Origin: Bacteroides zhangwenhongii | Lineage (GTDB): Bacteria; Bacteroidota; Bacteroidia; Bacteroidales; Bacteroidaceae | Direction of reading: 5' to 3' | Assembly: GCF_009193325.2 (NCBI RefSeq) | Contig: NZ_CP059856.1 | Coordinates: 372,001 to 436,000 of the forward strand | Length of the DNA stretch: 64,000 nt | Part shown: positions 1-9,221 of the stretch, in pieces | Position numbering within the stretch: position 1 is the first letter of the stretch | Layout of the letters: every line of letters begins with the position of its first letter | Program-made: the position numbers and the translations under genes | Notes under the pieces: generated by a model | The model's database searches: none | Told to the model about the DNA's origin: nothing | The model's input: the letters and a program-made list of their open reading frames with translations, nothing else

Positions 1-492
1 ACCACCAAAGAAAGTGAAATCTGCGGACAAGGGTGGAATATTTGGATTATAGGCATTATTCACACAAATGGCAAACAAATTCTCCTGCCCATAACGTAGT
101 TTGGAAGTAATGTCAAAGCAGAAACGGGTATATCCGCCTTTGTGCTCCCCAACGAATTGTCCGTTCAGATAGAGTTGTACTTCCTGATTAGCGCCTTCAA
201 AGTAAATAACAGCCTGACGCCCTTCCTGGCTTTTGTCTACAAACAACTGTTTCCGATACCAAGCTGGTCCCCGATAAAATCCCGGAGTTTCATCATCCGC
301 ATCCTTATCATTCCAGGTGTGAGGAATATTGACTGTCTCCCATGAAGAATCATCGCAATTATTTAACTGCGCCTCAAACGGAGAGCCTTTGGTAAACTTC
401 CATCCGTCGTTTATGGTATACACCACACGCTGTTGAGCTTGTGCCCATCCAACAACAAACAACATAATAAAGATATAGAGAAACTTCTTCAT
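1..492 (-). CDS. Glycoside hydrolase family 2 enzyme, N-terminal part (cut by window edge)
   Basis: Only the first 164 codons are in the window; the gene runs off the left edge. A signal peptide (MKKFLYIFIMLFVVGWAQAQ) is followed by a jelly-roll sugar-binding domain with hallmarks of GH2 beta-galactosidase-type enzymes: WKFTKG near residue 30, VNIPHTWND near residue 55, FYRGPAWYRK, and YFEGANQEVQLYLNG near residues 105-120. The catalytic barrel is not visible, so the substrate cannot be named. GH2 proteins with this N-terminus are usually exo-acting beta-galactosidases or beta-glucuronidases in the periplasm. The start lies 17 nt after the stop of the GH31 gene, so it is the last visible gene of PUL 1. 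Confidence 0.85.
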   Translation of the reverse strand, partial: MKKFLYIFIMLFVVGWAQAQQRVVYTINDGWKFTKGSPFEAQLNNCDDSSWETVNIPHTWNDKDADDETPGFYRGPAWYRKQLFVDKSQEGRQAVIYFEGANQEVQLYLNGQFVGEHKGGYTRFCFDITSKLRYGQENLFAICVNNAYNPNIPPLSADFTFFGG

Positions 493-509
493 AATCTAAA
501 CACTTATAG

Positions 510-2870
510 TTAAAATTTTATTTTCATCTCTTCACCTGTATAGACAGACTCCTTATTTTCAAGAACAGTTCCATCAGGCAGATACAATCTCACATACATT
601 TTCACCCGTTCCGGCATACCGGGATAGCTACCATCACGCATCCCGATAATCAATGTCCGCTCCGCCTCCTTCCACTCCATCGGAACTTGCGAGCAGACTC
701 CCTCTTCGTAACGGTAGGAATCCCCTTCATCCTCATACCATAAAAAAGAAGCGTCCGCTCCACCATAAATACGAAGTTCCAATTCACGGTCCGGATACTC
801 CATTGCATATTGTTTCGCTTCAGCCAAAGGAAGAATAGAACCTGCCCTTATATACAAAGGAAGTACATCCGGAATATTTGCCTGTACATATTCTTTTCCA
901 CCGTTAAACGCCTCTCCTGTCCAAAAGTCATACCAATACCTGCCTTCATGTTCCGGCAGATAGACAGTAACATTCTTTTCTTCCGATTGCGAATGAAATA
1001 CCGGACGTACCAAGAAAGATGTACCGAACATATAGGCATTATCGACATCAAAAGTCCGGTTATCTGCCGTAAAGTCCATTGCCAATCCTCTCAACAGGGT
1101 ATAATGATCAGCCGTCACTTGATGAGACATTGAGTAAATATAAGGTAACAGACGATAACGCAGATTTATATATTTTACCTGATTATCATAGAAGGAGGTT
1201 CCCTTCTCACCGAACTGCCATACCTCACGTGGCACATTTGTACCGTGAGCACGGAAAATCGGAGTGAATGCACTAAACTGAAACCAACGTGAATACAGTT
1301 CCTTATAATCATTGCTTTTCAGCCCGTCGGGATATTGCGCATCACGTTCGGTAACGAAGAATCCACCGGTATCAGACGTCCAATACGGAATGCCGGACAT
1401 GGATAAGTTGAGTCCGGCAATCAGTTGTTTGTGCATATTCTCCCAAGACGCCGAGACATCGCCTGACCATACAGCTGTTCCATAATGCTGTTGCGAAGCA
1501 AAAGCGGAACGGGTAAGAATGAATACACGTTTCTGTTTACTTTCCGCCCGCAGACGTCGGTAGAAATCTTTCAGCATTTCTAAAGAATAAGTATTCAGAT
1601 AACGATGGAAACTGCCTAAATAAGTTTTTCCAGCCGATTTAGTCCGCTCTTCTTGCTTCAGTTGGGTGAACCCATCCCGGAAAGACGGTTCTGTCGCATC
1701 CATCCACCAAGCATCCACTCCCATATCATAGAGCCCTTTCTTCAGGTATTGCCAGAAAATGGTCCGTGCGGCAGGATTATAAGCGTCAAAAACTTTATAA
1801 CCCGCCCATGTAGGTTCATCAAACAAAGCTCCGATGGAATCTAACGAGTGGTAAACTGAGGTTTCCGGTCCAAAACCAGGCCATACAGAGAGCATGAAAT
1901 GGACATTATCCTGTTGATGTAATTCGTCAATGACCTGTCGGGGATTATCAAAATGAACCGGATTGAAAGTAAGACTGTTCCAATGAGGCTTGTCTCCCCA
2001 ATATTCCCAGTCTTGTACAATATTATCCAACGGAATTCCCCGTCTACGATATTCCTTCACGACCGCTTTCAACTCATCAAACGATTTATAGCGTTCTTTC
2101 GACTGCCAAAAACCATATACCCATTTCCCAAACATCGGCACATCTCCCGTCAATTCACGATAACCGGCAACAACTTCATCCATATTTTTACCATATACGA
2201 AATAATAGTCGGAAGCGTCGCCCACTTCGGAAATGAAAGAATAACCTTCGCTTGTATCTTCAAACTTAGTTGAAGAGTAATTATCCCATAAGATACCATA
2301 TCCATTCGTCGATATAAGGAACGGATTGACAATGTCCATATTTGCCTGTAAGAGAAGTACGGATTTTCCACGATAGTTCATGATACCGTTCTGATACTGC
2401 CCCAGTCCGTAAATAGCCTCCTCATCAGTAGGTATAAATCGCTGAGTAACTTCGAGACATTGTTCTCCGCCTACTTCCGAACGTTTGAAGTTTCGTGCCT
2501 TTCTACGGTCTTTCTCTTTTAACAGCAATTTTCCGGTCGATGCCTCACGGAAAGTAAAAGCCTCATCCGACTTGTCGAAACTCACAAGAAGTTCATGAGT
2601 ACAAAAGACGAATGCTTGTTCGGTTTCCTCCCATTTATAATCGGTAAACGTCGGTTTCTCCACATCGACAACCAGTCTTTTTGTGACCAAAGTATCACCT
2701 TCGGGGTATGACAGAATCCGTACACATCCCGCCGACATAAACTCAATTCTATATTGAATACTGTCACAGATAAATGAACAACCTCTGTTATCTTCATGTA
2801 TTAAAGAGGAACATCCGAAGCACGAAAGTATCCCTAAAACTAATAACCAATATTTCAAACTCTTCATCAA
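510..2870 (-). CDS. GH31 family alpha-glycosidase (alpha-xylosidase/alpha-glucosidase type), lipoprotein
   Basis: A 786-residue protein with an N-terminal hydrophobic segment ending in a Cys (LGILSCFGC), so probably lipid-anchored although the lipobox is not typical. The GH31 barrel carries the nucleophile motif AWWMDATEP, with catalytic Asp about residue 391, and the acid/base motif WSGDVSASW, with Asp about residue 471. The 80-residue spacing is normal for the family. An N-terminal beta-sandwich precedes the barrel, and C-terminal sandwich domains follow (LPEHEGRYWYDFWTG, then LRIYGGADASFLWYEDEGDSY). The WMDATEP form is frequent in alpha-xylosidases, but alpha-glucosidase or alpha-galactosidase activity is possible. 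It lies between the GH71/99-like gene (5 nt away) and the GH2 gene in the PUL 1 operon. Confidence 0.92.
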   Translation of the reverse strand: MMKSLKYWLLVLGILSCFGCSSLIHEDNRGCSFICDSIQYRIEFMSAGCVRILSYPEGDTLVTKRLVVDVEKPTFTDYKWEETEQAFVFCTHELLVSFDKSDEAFTFREASTGKLLLKEKDRRKARNFKRSEVGGEQCLEVTQRFIPTDEEAIYGLGQYQNGIMNYRGKSVLLLQANMDIVNPFLISTNGYGILWDNYSSTKFEDTSEGYSFISEVGDASDYYFVYGKNMDEVVAGYRELTGDVPMFGKWVYGFWQSKERYKSFDELKAVVKEYRRRGIPLDNIVQDWEYWGDKPHWNSLTFNPVHFDNPRQVIDELHQQDNVHFMLSVWPGFGPETSVYHSLDSIGALFDEPTWAGYKVFDAYNPAARTIFWQYLKKGLYDMGVDAWWMDATEPSFRDGFTQLKQEERTKSAGKTYLGSFHRYLNTYSLEMLKDFYRRLRAESKQKRVFILTRSAFASQQHYGTAVWSGDVSASWENMHKQLIAGLNLSMSGIPYWTSDTGGFFVTERDAQYPDGLKSNDYKELYSRWFQFSAFTPIFRAHGTNVPREVWQFGEKGTSFYDNQVKYINLRYRLLPYIYSMSHQVTADHYTLLRGLAMDFTADNRTFDVDNAYMFGTSFLVRPVFHSQSEEKNVTVYLPEHEGRYWYDFWTGEAFNGGKEYVQANIPDVLPLYIRAGSILPLAEAKQYAMEYPDRELELRIYGGADASFLWYEDEGDSYRYEEGVCSQVPMEWKEAERTLIIGMRDGSYPGMPERVKMYVRLYLPDGTVLENKESVYTGEEMKIKF

Positions 2871-2875
2871 TAGAT

Positions 2876-4672
2876 TTATTTGACTGTGTAGATATTATAA
2901 CCTAATGACAAATTGCGGATTACAACGTTTCCTTTCAAATAGAAGGTAGGCATATTAAATCCGTTGACGATGTTGTCCTTATACAATTCCACTTTCGCTC
3001 TCTTCCATTCTCCCGTATTGTCAGTACGTATCCGGGATACGATTTTAAACGGTTCTTTCGGCTCACGCAATGTGGACGACCGTATAAAGAGAGCTTCATT
3101 CCCTTTATCCAGATATTCAAAATATAAGTATCCCACATAGTTATTCATCTGTAGTTTGGAAACCAATTCTTTGGGCAAGGATATGGAAAGTGTTTCTTCA
3201 GCAGTATATCCCCCGGATTTACGTTTTCCCTGAATCTTCATATCCGACTCACGCAAACGTTTCATCTCAACACTCAAGGCTGACTTAGCTGTCTTTATAT
3301 CGTTCTCTATTTGAGACAATAGTCCTATCGCTACCGGGTAGCGCCCCTGACTAATCAGCAATGCCGCTTTATCAAGCGAACGATAACAAGCAGACACATC
3401 CATCTTCGACTTTTCCAAGAAACGGGTTTCTTTCCGCAAACGGAAGAGCATTAACGGCAAGGTCAAACCACGTTCGTCCGCCTGTTCACCTTTGAACTCC
3501 GCGGCATATTTCAAAGTGGTACGCAGTTCACGATCCCCATTCTCGATGGTCGGTTCGATCTCGTGTCCTTCGGTGTAGTCACTCCAGGAAGCGATGAACA
3601 TCATATCCAGACTGTCTTTCTCCGCCATGCAAAATTTCCACATACTACTATATGTTTCTCCGTTATTGCGAGGTATATAGAAGAAATGTCCGCGTCCCCA
3701 ACCTGCACATCCCCGATTATCCATACCCGGCATTGCAAATCCGGATTTAATTGTATAGGCAGGATTATTACTGTGCCAGATCGAGTCACGGAAAGGTTTC
3801 ATAAATTCGATGACATCATCCTGAGTAGCATAATTATCCCATTCGGCGTGTTCCTGATCTCTTGTCCGGACACGTGCAGGAAGCCATGCGGTTGGAATTT
3901 CCCCGACTTGTTTCCATGCATCCATTTCATCACTACGAGTGACGGGAACATATTTATCATTCTCCAGTTTTCCCCAATCAGCCCACCGACGTAAGGCAAC
4001 AGGTTGTTTCATTCCCTGAGGAAGTTTTACTTCTGACAGAACTTTCCGGTATTCGTCAACTTTCGCTCCCGGACCGAAGTGATAGAAAACGGGCATTCCT
4101 TTTACAATAGGTGCAGTAGGACCAGTAAAGACACTGTCGACAAGATATTGATAACACTTTGCCATATATCCTGTCTTCGCTTCACGAGTGTTTATTTGCG
4201 GATAGATTTTAGTGATCCAATCATAATACAGCCAACCGTCGCACCAGTTTACACCTATCTCGAAATTATACTTCGCCGCCACCTTCTGCATTTCACGCAA
4301 CAGGATGTCATTTTCATGAGGCTTGAATCCCCATTCGATAAAGAAGCCGTCTATCTTGGCCACCTTAGCCGACAGTATCTGATATTCGATATAATCGGGA
4401 TCCAAATTCGATTGCATCCCGACTTGCGGATAAGCGACTGCCGCAATCTCATGCCGTCCTTCACTGTCTATCAGATCAGCGTTATAACACAGCGACTTTC
4501 TTCCGGTTGTTGATTTTTCCGTATTGGCATACATCTCCCAACGCCCCAGCTTTCCATCATGCTGACGAGTATAGCGCACGCCATGAAAATCGGCATACAC
4601 TTTCTTTCCATTCTGCGCCAAGCCCGGTAATACGACCGATACCAATAATAAAAGAAGAAGAGGTTTCCTCAT
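2876..4672 (-). CDS. GH71/GH99-like glycoside hydrolase
   Basis: A 598-residue secreted protein with a cleavable signal peptide (MRKPLLLLLLVSVVLPGLAQ). Residues about 70-130 match the pattern seen in GH71/99-like TIM barrels of Bacteroides: AYPQVGMQSNLDPDYIEYQ, then AKIDGFFIEWG, then the next strand with FEIGVNWCDGWLYYDW. A later strand carries MFIASWSDYTEGHEIEPT. The last 180 residues look like a helical linker (AALLISQGRYPVAIGLLSQI) followed by a beta-sandwich that may bind sugar. Characterised relatives cleave internal alpha-linkages in mannans or glucans, but this subgroup is poorly known. Its role in PUL 1 is inferred from operon position only; it sits between the DUF6528-like and GH31 genes. 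Confidence 0.7.
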   Translation of the reverse strand: MRKPLLLLLLVSVVLPGLAQNGKKVYADFHGVRYTRQHDGKLGRWEMYANTEKSTTGRKSLCYNADLIDSEGRHEIAAVAYPQVGMQSNLDPDYIEYQILSAKVAKIDGFFIEWGFKPHENDILLREMQKVAAKYNFEIGVNWCDGWLYYDWITKIYPQINTREAKTGYMAKCYQYLVDSVFTGPTAPIVKGMPVFYHFGPGAKVDEYRKVLSEVKLPQGMKQPVALRRWADWGKLENDKYVPVTRSDEMDAWKQVGEIPTAWLPARVRTRDQEHAEWDNYATQDDVIEFMKPFRDSIWHSNNPAYTIKSGFAMPGMDNRGCAGWGRGHFFYIPRNNGETYSSMWKFCMAEKDSLDMMFIASWSDYTEGHEIEPTIENGDRELRTTLKYAAEFKGEQADERGLTLPLMLFRLRKETRFLEKSKMDVSACYRSLDKAALLISQGRYPVAIGLLSQIENDIKTAKSALSVEMKRLRESDMKIQGKRKSGGYTAEETLSISLPKELVSKLQMNNYVGYLYFEYLDKGNEALFIRSSTLREPKEPFKIVSRIRTDNTGEWKRAKVELYKDNIVNGFNMPTFYLKGNVVIRNLSLGYNIYTVK

Positions 4673-4735
4673 TATTCTATAACTTAATTATTCAACTTAT
4701 GTACTTTATCAATCTTCTACAAATACAATGCTTTA

Positions 4736-5746
4736 TCAGTCCTCACCCAGCACCAAATCATGCTTTTCCGGATAACTGAAAGTATTGTCTATCATCCAAC
4801 GTCCTTTATAAAGCTTCGCTCCGTCCATCTTGAAGAGTTCTTCTCCCTTCTCATTTACAAGTCCTTCAGCCCACCACTCTTCAGTCGGTTTCAGCATCAG
4901 AATTCCATCCGGACTGTTACAGATACTTTTTATATCGGCTATACTGTAAACTTTCTCACAGGCAGGTTCGGCAGACTCATTAGTCGTAGCGTCCGTAATA
5001 CCTGTGAGATCAAATTTATAGACAGCTGAAGCGGCAGTAAGCCATAATTTATCCTCTTCACCATATACCGGAAATAAATCATGTCCTCCCGATTCATTGG
5101 TGAATGTATAGATACGAGTCTGGTTGGTCAACTTCGGATTGGTACGATCACCGTTATATTTGAATCGGAATAAAGCAGTAACCCCACCGCTAATAGTACC
5201 CGTAACATAAAGGTAAGATCTTTTTCTGTCCCATACCGCATTATGAGCATTACCGATTTTCCAAGTATTGGCTTTCGCTCCCAATACTTTAACTGTATCC
5301 ACTACAAAGGTATTGATTTCACCTGATTTTGACTCTGCCGTCACAATATTTCCATCCGGCAATATCTCTGCAGAGTGAGGGTTCTGTCCGCAATTTGCGT
5401 AGAACATCAGTTTATGGTCCGATATACGAATTAATGCCACCGCCCCACCAGAAGCAGTCATCAAAATATAGCGTCTATTAAAAACCGGTTTTACTTCACT
5501 CGGATTAACAAACCAACCCTGCTGTGCAGCAGGTACACAAGCCGTATAAGGGTCCCAACTCCAAATATTATGTTGTGTCACCGCATCCCTGATTACGATA
5601 GCACGTCTGGACTGTTCCGCCAAAACGTAAGCTTTTTCAGGAAGCTGGAACAATTCATTTTTCACATCAGGAGTCTCATCATCGGAGCAAGCTCCCAAAG
5701 CTATATTAAATCCTAAAAGGACTGCTAATAAACTAAGTTTTTTCAT
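4736..5746 (-). CDS. Beta-propeller-like lipoprotein, DUF6528 type
   Basis: A 336-residue lipoprotein with signal sequence and lipobox ALGAC (Cys about residue 19). The body has repeated short strands typical of a propeller: WSWDP near residue 64, MTASGGAVALIRI, NPHSAEILPDGNIVTAESKSGEINTF, NAHNAVWDRKRSYLYVTG, and GGHDLFPVYGEEDKLWLTAA. The HSAE-LPDGN and HNAVWD spacings match uncharacterised proteins that I recall as DUF6528. No catalytic motif is obvious. It lies in the PUL 1 operon between the GH50-like and GH71/99-like genes, so a role in carbohydrate binding or an unrecognised enzymatic step is plausible but not shown. Confidence 0.6.
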   Translation of the reverse strand: MKKLSLLAVLLGFNIALGACSDDETPDVKNELFQLPEKAYVLAEQSRRAIVIRDAVTQHNIWSWDPYTACVPAAQQGWFVNPSEVKPVFNRRYILMTASGGAVALIRISDHKLMFYANCGQNPHSAEILPDGNIVTAESKSGEINTFVVDTVKVLGAKANTWKIGNAHNAVWDRKRSYLYVTGTISGGVTALFRFKYNGDRTNPKLTNQTRIYTFTNESGGHDLFPVYGEEDKLWLTAASAVYKFDLTGITDATTNESAEPACEKVYSIADIKSICNSPDGILMLKPTEEWWAEGLVNEKGEELFKMDGAKLYKGRWMIDNTFSYPEKHDLVLGED

Positions 5747-5807
5747 GGTTCTCTTTATTTTAATTATCTATTCGTTTCTTAAAGTTTTTCGTTTTTCCGT
5801 ATCGAAT

Positions 5808-7352
5808 CTACTCTTTATCATAGTAGTCTATCAATGAATAAACAGCGAGATTCAACTGTCGCATCGGCAACAGGAATGATTTATAAGGTTCATATTCGAT
5901 AGAGACAATTCCTTTATTGGACGCTTTTCCATCCGAATCGTAGCCATCATTGTATTCAAAGTGTACCCAGCCAACACAATTTCGGGCTTCAAGTAAGCGG
6001 AGACAGAAATTCTGATAAAATTCTCCTCTGTTCTTTTGGGTACGCACCAGCCAACCACCGCCTTCAACATTAGCATATTTGATACCTTTGTAAGTTGCAT
6101 CCTCCGCTTTCGTATAAAATTCGGAAACTAAAAAAGGTTTCGTTCCACACCATGCTTTCAAGTTTGCCAGGAAATCGGTTTCCGGCTGCCAACGAGCATA
6201 GTAATTGATAGAGACCAGATCACAATAGCGAGCACAAGCTTCCACTACCCTCCGGTTATATTTACTCCAATCGTGTAACCGTGTTCCCAATATCAGGTGT
6301 TCCGCATCATGTCGCTTCACGGTTTCAGTAGTCAGCCGATAATAATAATCAGCAACCATTCCCCGGAACTCCTCTTGATTCTCTTTCGTGATATTAGCAA
6401 CTGAAACGATCCCTCTATCCTGCATAAACTTTTCAGCATACTCCCGTGCCGCTTTATAGCGTTCGGGCAAAGCTAGGAAATGCTTTAAATCAATTCCCCG
6501 CAAAGGGTCAGCATTCTGATAACTGGCAAATGGTAATTCATTGTCGAGATAGAAACCGATAAAATGCTTATCACCTGCGAATAAGGCAGACTTTTCACAT
6601 ACCAGATTATCTATGTACGATGCAAATGTCGGCTCGAAAAGAAGCACCAGGCGATTATATTTATCATCATTAAACGCATAGCCTAAATTTTTACTCATAT
6701 CCCACATAAAAGTGCGAAGCAAATACAGATTTTCCGCATACGCCATCTTTTGTGTCTTTGGTGTAAGCAAATTAGCGCGAACTGCTGCCGGAAATGCTTC
6801 TATACGGCTAGAGCCATACGATATGTAGTTTATATGATTGTCCGCTATCAATTTACCAGTCTCTTCACTCCATCGGGTTTCGCTACCGAACCGAGTATTG
6901 AAAGTCTCCTTATGAGCGGATGATTCTCCCGGACGGACGTGCTGAATTCCATGAATTATAACCGCTCCATTATCCGGATCAAGCAAATAAGAACGTCCTC
7001 CACAACTAGCCACACGAAAGAATCCCTCCTTTCCAACCACAGAAGATGGCTGCAAACCAATTCGCCCTCCCCATGCCGTCCGAGTATAATCAGAAGACGG
7101 AGTATACCAATTCATATTGTCGATAGTACGGGTTTCCTGTGAATCAGCCGTTGTCCACGCCTGAAAGGTTCCATTCTGCCATTTCCGATATTCTACATTC
7201 AGAAAAGTATATTCTTCTTTGTCCGAAGGGATGTCTCCCCCTTCCGGTTTCAAAGGTTCTTTTTCGTCTGAGGAAGAACAACCGGCAACAACAAACTGCA
7301 TCAGTCCCAACAAAGACAAAAAGAGGAAATGTCTATATATATGCTTTCTCAT
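5808..7352 (-). CDS. GH50-like (agarase-type) clan GH-A glycoside hydrolase, lipoprotein
   Basis: The reading frame is open from 7376, but the start at 7352 gives a normal lipoprotein signal (MRKHIYRHFLFLSLLG, lipobox VAGC), so that start is preferred. The TIM barrel carries a candidate acid/base in HFIGFYLDNELPF (Glu about 272) and a candidate nucleophile in FLVSEFY (Glu about 411). A further barrel strand is YCDLVSINYYARW, and WVHFEYNDGYD follows the nucleophile. The DNEL and VSEFY pair resembles GH50 beta-agarases and related enzymes that act on galactans. Exact family and substrate are inferred; another clan GH-A family is possible. A 278-bp intergenic region with a 21-bp repeat array separates it from the upstream lipoprotein gene. 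Confidence 0.68.
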   Translation of the reverse strand: MRKHIYRHFLFLSLLGLMQFVVAGCSSSDEKEPLKPEGGDIPSDKEEYTFLNVEYRKWQNGTFQAWTTADSQETRTIDNMNWYTPSSDYTRTAWGGRIGLQPSSVVGKEGFFRVASCGGRSYLLDPDNGAVIIHGIQHVRPGESSAHKETFNTRFGSETRWSEETGKLIADNHINYISYGSSRIEAFPAAVRANLLTPKTQKMAYAENLYLLRTFMWDMSKNLGYAFNDDKYNRLVLLFEPTFASYIDNLVCEKSALFAGDKHFIGFYLDNELPFASYQNADPLRGIDLKHFLALPERYKAAREYAEKFMQDRGIVSVANITKENQEEFRGMVADYYYRLTTETVKRHDAEHLILGTRLHDWSKYNRRVVEACARYCDLVSINYYARWQPETDFLANLKAWCGTKPFLVSEFYTKAEDATYKGIKYANVEGGGWLVRTQKNRGEFYQNFCLRLLEARNCVGWVHFEYNDGYDSDGKASNKGIVSIEYEPYKSFLLPMRQLNLAVYSLIDYYDKE

Positions 7353-7376
7353 AAGAGTTCCTATTAGCTTCCACAT

Positions 7377-7654
7377 TATCTATCAATAAAGAAATTCTTC
7401 TCTACTAACGGAGAACTTTCTTCCCTTTTACTGCAAACTTCACTTGCCTTAGTTACAAACTATAAACGCAAGCTTTATTTTTATAAATGAAGGCTTTGTT
7501 CTTATAATTGAAAGCTTCATTTATAAAGACGAAAGCTCCGTTTATAGTTTACATCCAATCGACAGCAACTTTACTTCTAATGAGATGAAAATTTTGTCTT
7601 AATCAAGACGAAGTTTTCTATTCCTTAAATAGTAAGTGGTAATACTGCCCTGTA
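7377..7654. other. Intergenic region holding the 21-bp repeat array
   Basis: 278 bp between the Ig-repeat lipoprotein gene and the GH50-like gene, both on the minus strand. The middle holds the repeat array described separately (7458-7553). No open reading frame or clear promoter is visible. The gap is the longest inside the PUL 1 operon, so the downstream enzyme genes could be expressed at a different level from the SusC/SusD genes. Confidence 0.5.
7458..7553. repeat. Degenerate 21-bp tandem repeat array inside a larger inverted repeat
   Basis: Four units of exactly 21 bp start at 7470, 7491, 7512 and 7533. Each begins AAGCT or AGGCT and carries a TTATAA/TTATAG core. The array is bounded by a 12-bp inverted repeat, AAACTATAAACG (7458-7469) and CGTTTATAGTTT (7539-7550), and the middle also pairs (TTATAAATGAAGGCTTT with AAAGCTTCATTTATAA). 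The transcript could fold into a long, mostly A/U hairpin. Such A/T-rich arrays occur between genes in Bacteroides; the function is unknown. It might set the transcript ratio between the SusCD part and the enzyme part of the operon. Confidence 0.75.
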
Positions 7655-9193
7655 TTACTTCTTCTTGGGGAATTTAATTTCGACAGTTGCAATCTGCTTC
7701 GTCGTATTATTATCCATCTTACCAGAGACATCAAGGACTTTCATAACTCCATATCTTTCTCCACCGGCACTTGAAGAGCCACCCGTCTTAAATCCTATTA
7801 CACTACCGACAAAGTTCTCTATTGTCATATACACTTTCTGATCTGCATTTCCTGTCAAATATTCATTCTCAATAGAGGAACGGGAAGCTGTATCATAATC
7901 AAAACTTGCAGGAAATAAAACGTACTTAGTCATATTCTTTATCGGCAAATTACTTAATGTTTTCCCTCCTGATCCTTTGTATAAACTATTTTTCTGATCC
8001 ACATTTTCCATAGAATAAAAGCGGAACGAAAGAACGCTATTATTAGAATTTATAAAGAATTTTATATCGACATTCTTGGCACTTTCCTCACTAGCAATAG
8101 CTTCATCCACCGAATAAGTTTTCATATCATTCAACGAAATCACAGCAAACGGTTCTGCATTCGCCAATATGTGGCTACCAACCTTAAGTTGGACTACTTC
8201 CATATTCACATACGTCTTCACGGTTCCAATGACTTCCTTCCCCTCTCGACCATCAGAAACAATCACTTTAAGTTGAGATGTTTCTTCTGTCAACTGTACT
8301 GTAGGCTTATAATCAAAATTCTTATTCTCACCTACTATTTCCTCACGGAATATCTCCGTACTTACTCCATTTTCCACCCGTGAAATCGCAACATATTTCA
8401 CACCACGAACAGACTCTATATGCATCGGTACTTCCGTATCTACTCCTTCATCAGTAGAAATCAACTCTTTACCTAGTGTAAGCACAGGAGCTGGAACAGT
8501 CTTATATATTACCGGTAAAGTTGAAATCGTGACATTACCATATACATCTTCCGCTTTCACTTTAAAACCTTTATCTCCTTCCTTATAGGCGATATCTCCT
8601 TCATATTTATATTCTTTATCACCATTCAAAACATCACCCCCTTTTGATGTTTGACCATCTGCAGAAACCAAGAATCTCTCCACTTTCTTTAGACCAGCTT
8701 CCGAAACAACCTTGAAAGTAGTCTGTGGCATTACAGGATTTTCATCCATCTCATCATATACAATCTCTTCGGGATCGAATGTTATGACAGGACGTGCCAT
8801 TACATCAGTAACAGCAATCGGCAAAGTTCCGCTCGTTACATGATTCAGTTTGTCCGTAGCCTCAATTATAAAAGCCTCGTAGTTAGCATTATATTCCAAG
8901 TTTTCAGAGAGACTATAAGAATTGGGATTGAAAAAGTCGGTTACAGTTTTATATTCTGTCACTCCCTCTACTGTCTGCAATTTCATTGTCACACTCTGAA
9001 GTCCTGCCTGTGATTTAATAACGGCCACTACCGGCAGATTGTCTACTTTATTCAAGTCAATGTCCAGTTGTTCCATAGGAAAATTGATCACAGGGGCAGC
9101 CGCATTAGGATCCAGACCATCATTATCGTCGCCACAGGCAGCAAAGCCCAAGCAAAGTCCTAGTATTAATAAGGTATATATTTTACGAATCAT
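7655..9193 (-). CDS. Surface lipoprotein with three Ig-like repeats (SusE/F-position glycan-binding candidate)
   Basis: A 512-residue lipoprotein (signal, lipobox GFAAC, Cys about 20). Three repeats of about 100 residues are visible. Each starts with a strand like PVINFPMEQ, PVITFDPEE or PVLTLGKEL and later carries a GLQSV / GLKKV / GVKYV strand, as in Ig-like or cadherin-like modules. The last 170 residues (from about VVQLKVGSHILANAEPFAV) form a distinct C-terminal domain. Its place after SusC, SusD and the fasciclin gene is where surface glycan-binding proteins usually lie. I infer that it helps bind the PUL 1 glycan at the cell surface. No enzymatic motif is seen. Confidence 0.65.
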   Translation of the reverse strand: MIRKIYTLLILGLCLGFAACGDDNDGLDPNAAAPVINFPMEQLDIDLNKVDNLPVVAVIKSQAGLQSVTMKLQTVEGVTEYKTVTDFFNPNSYSLSENLEYNANYEAFIIEATDKLNHVTSGTLPIAVTDVMARPVITFDPEEIVYDEMDENPVMPQTTFKVVSEAGLKKVERFLVSADGQTSKGGDVLNGDKEYKYEGDIAYKEGDKGFKVKAEDVYGNVTISTLPVIYKTVPAPVLTLGKELISTDEGVDTEVPMHIESVRGVKYVAISRVENGVSTEIFREEIVGENKNFDYKPTVQLTEETSQLKVIVSDGREGKEVIGTVKTYVNMEVVQLKVGSHILANAEPFAVISLNDMKTYSVDEAIASEESAKNVDIKFFINSNNSVLSFRFYSMENVDQKNSLYKGSGGKTLSNLPIKNMTKYVLFPASFDYDTASRSSIENEYLTGNADQKVYMTIENFVGSVIGFKTGGSSSAGGERYGVMKVLDVSGKMDNNTTKQIATVEIKFPKKK

Positions 9194-9221
9194 AATTAGT
9201 TCTCTTTTTAATTAACTGTGG

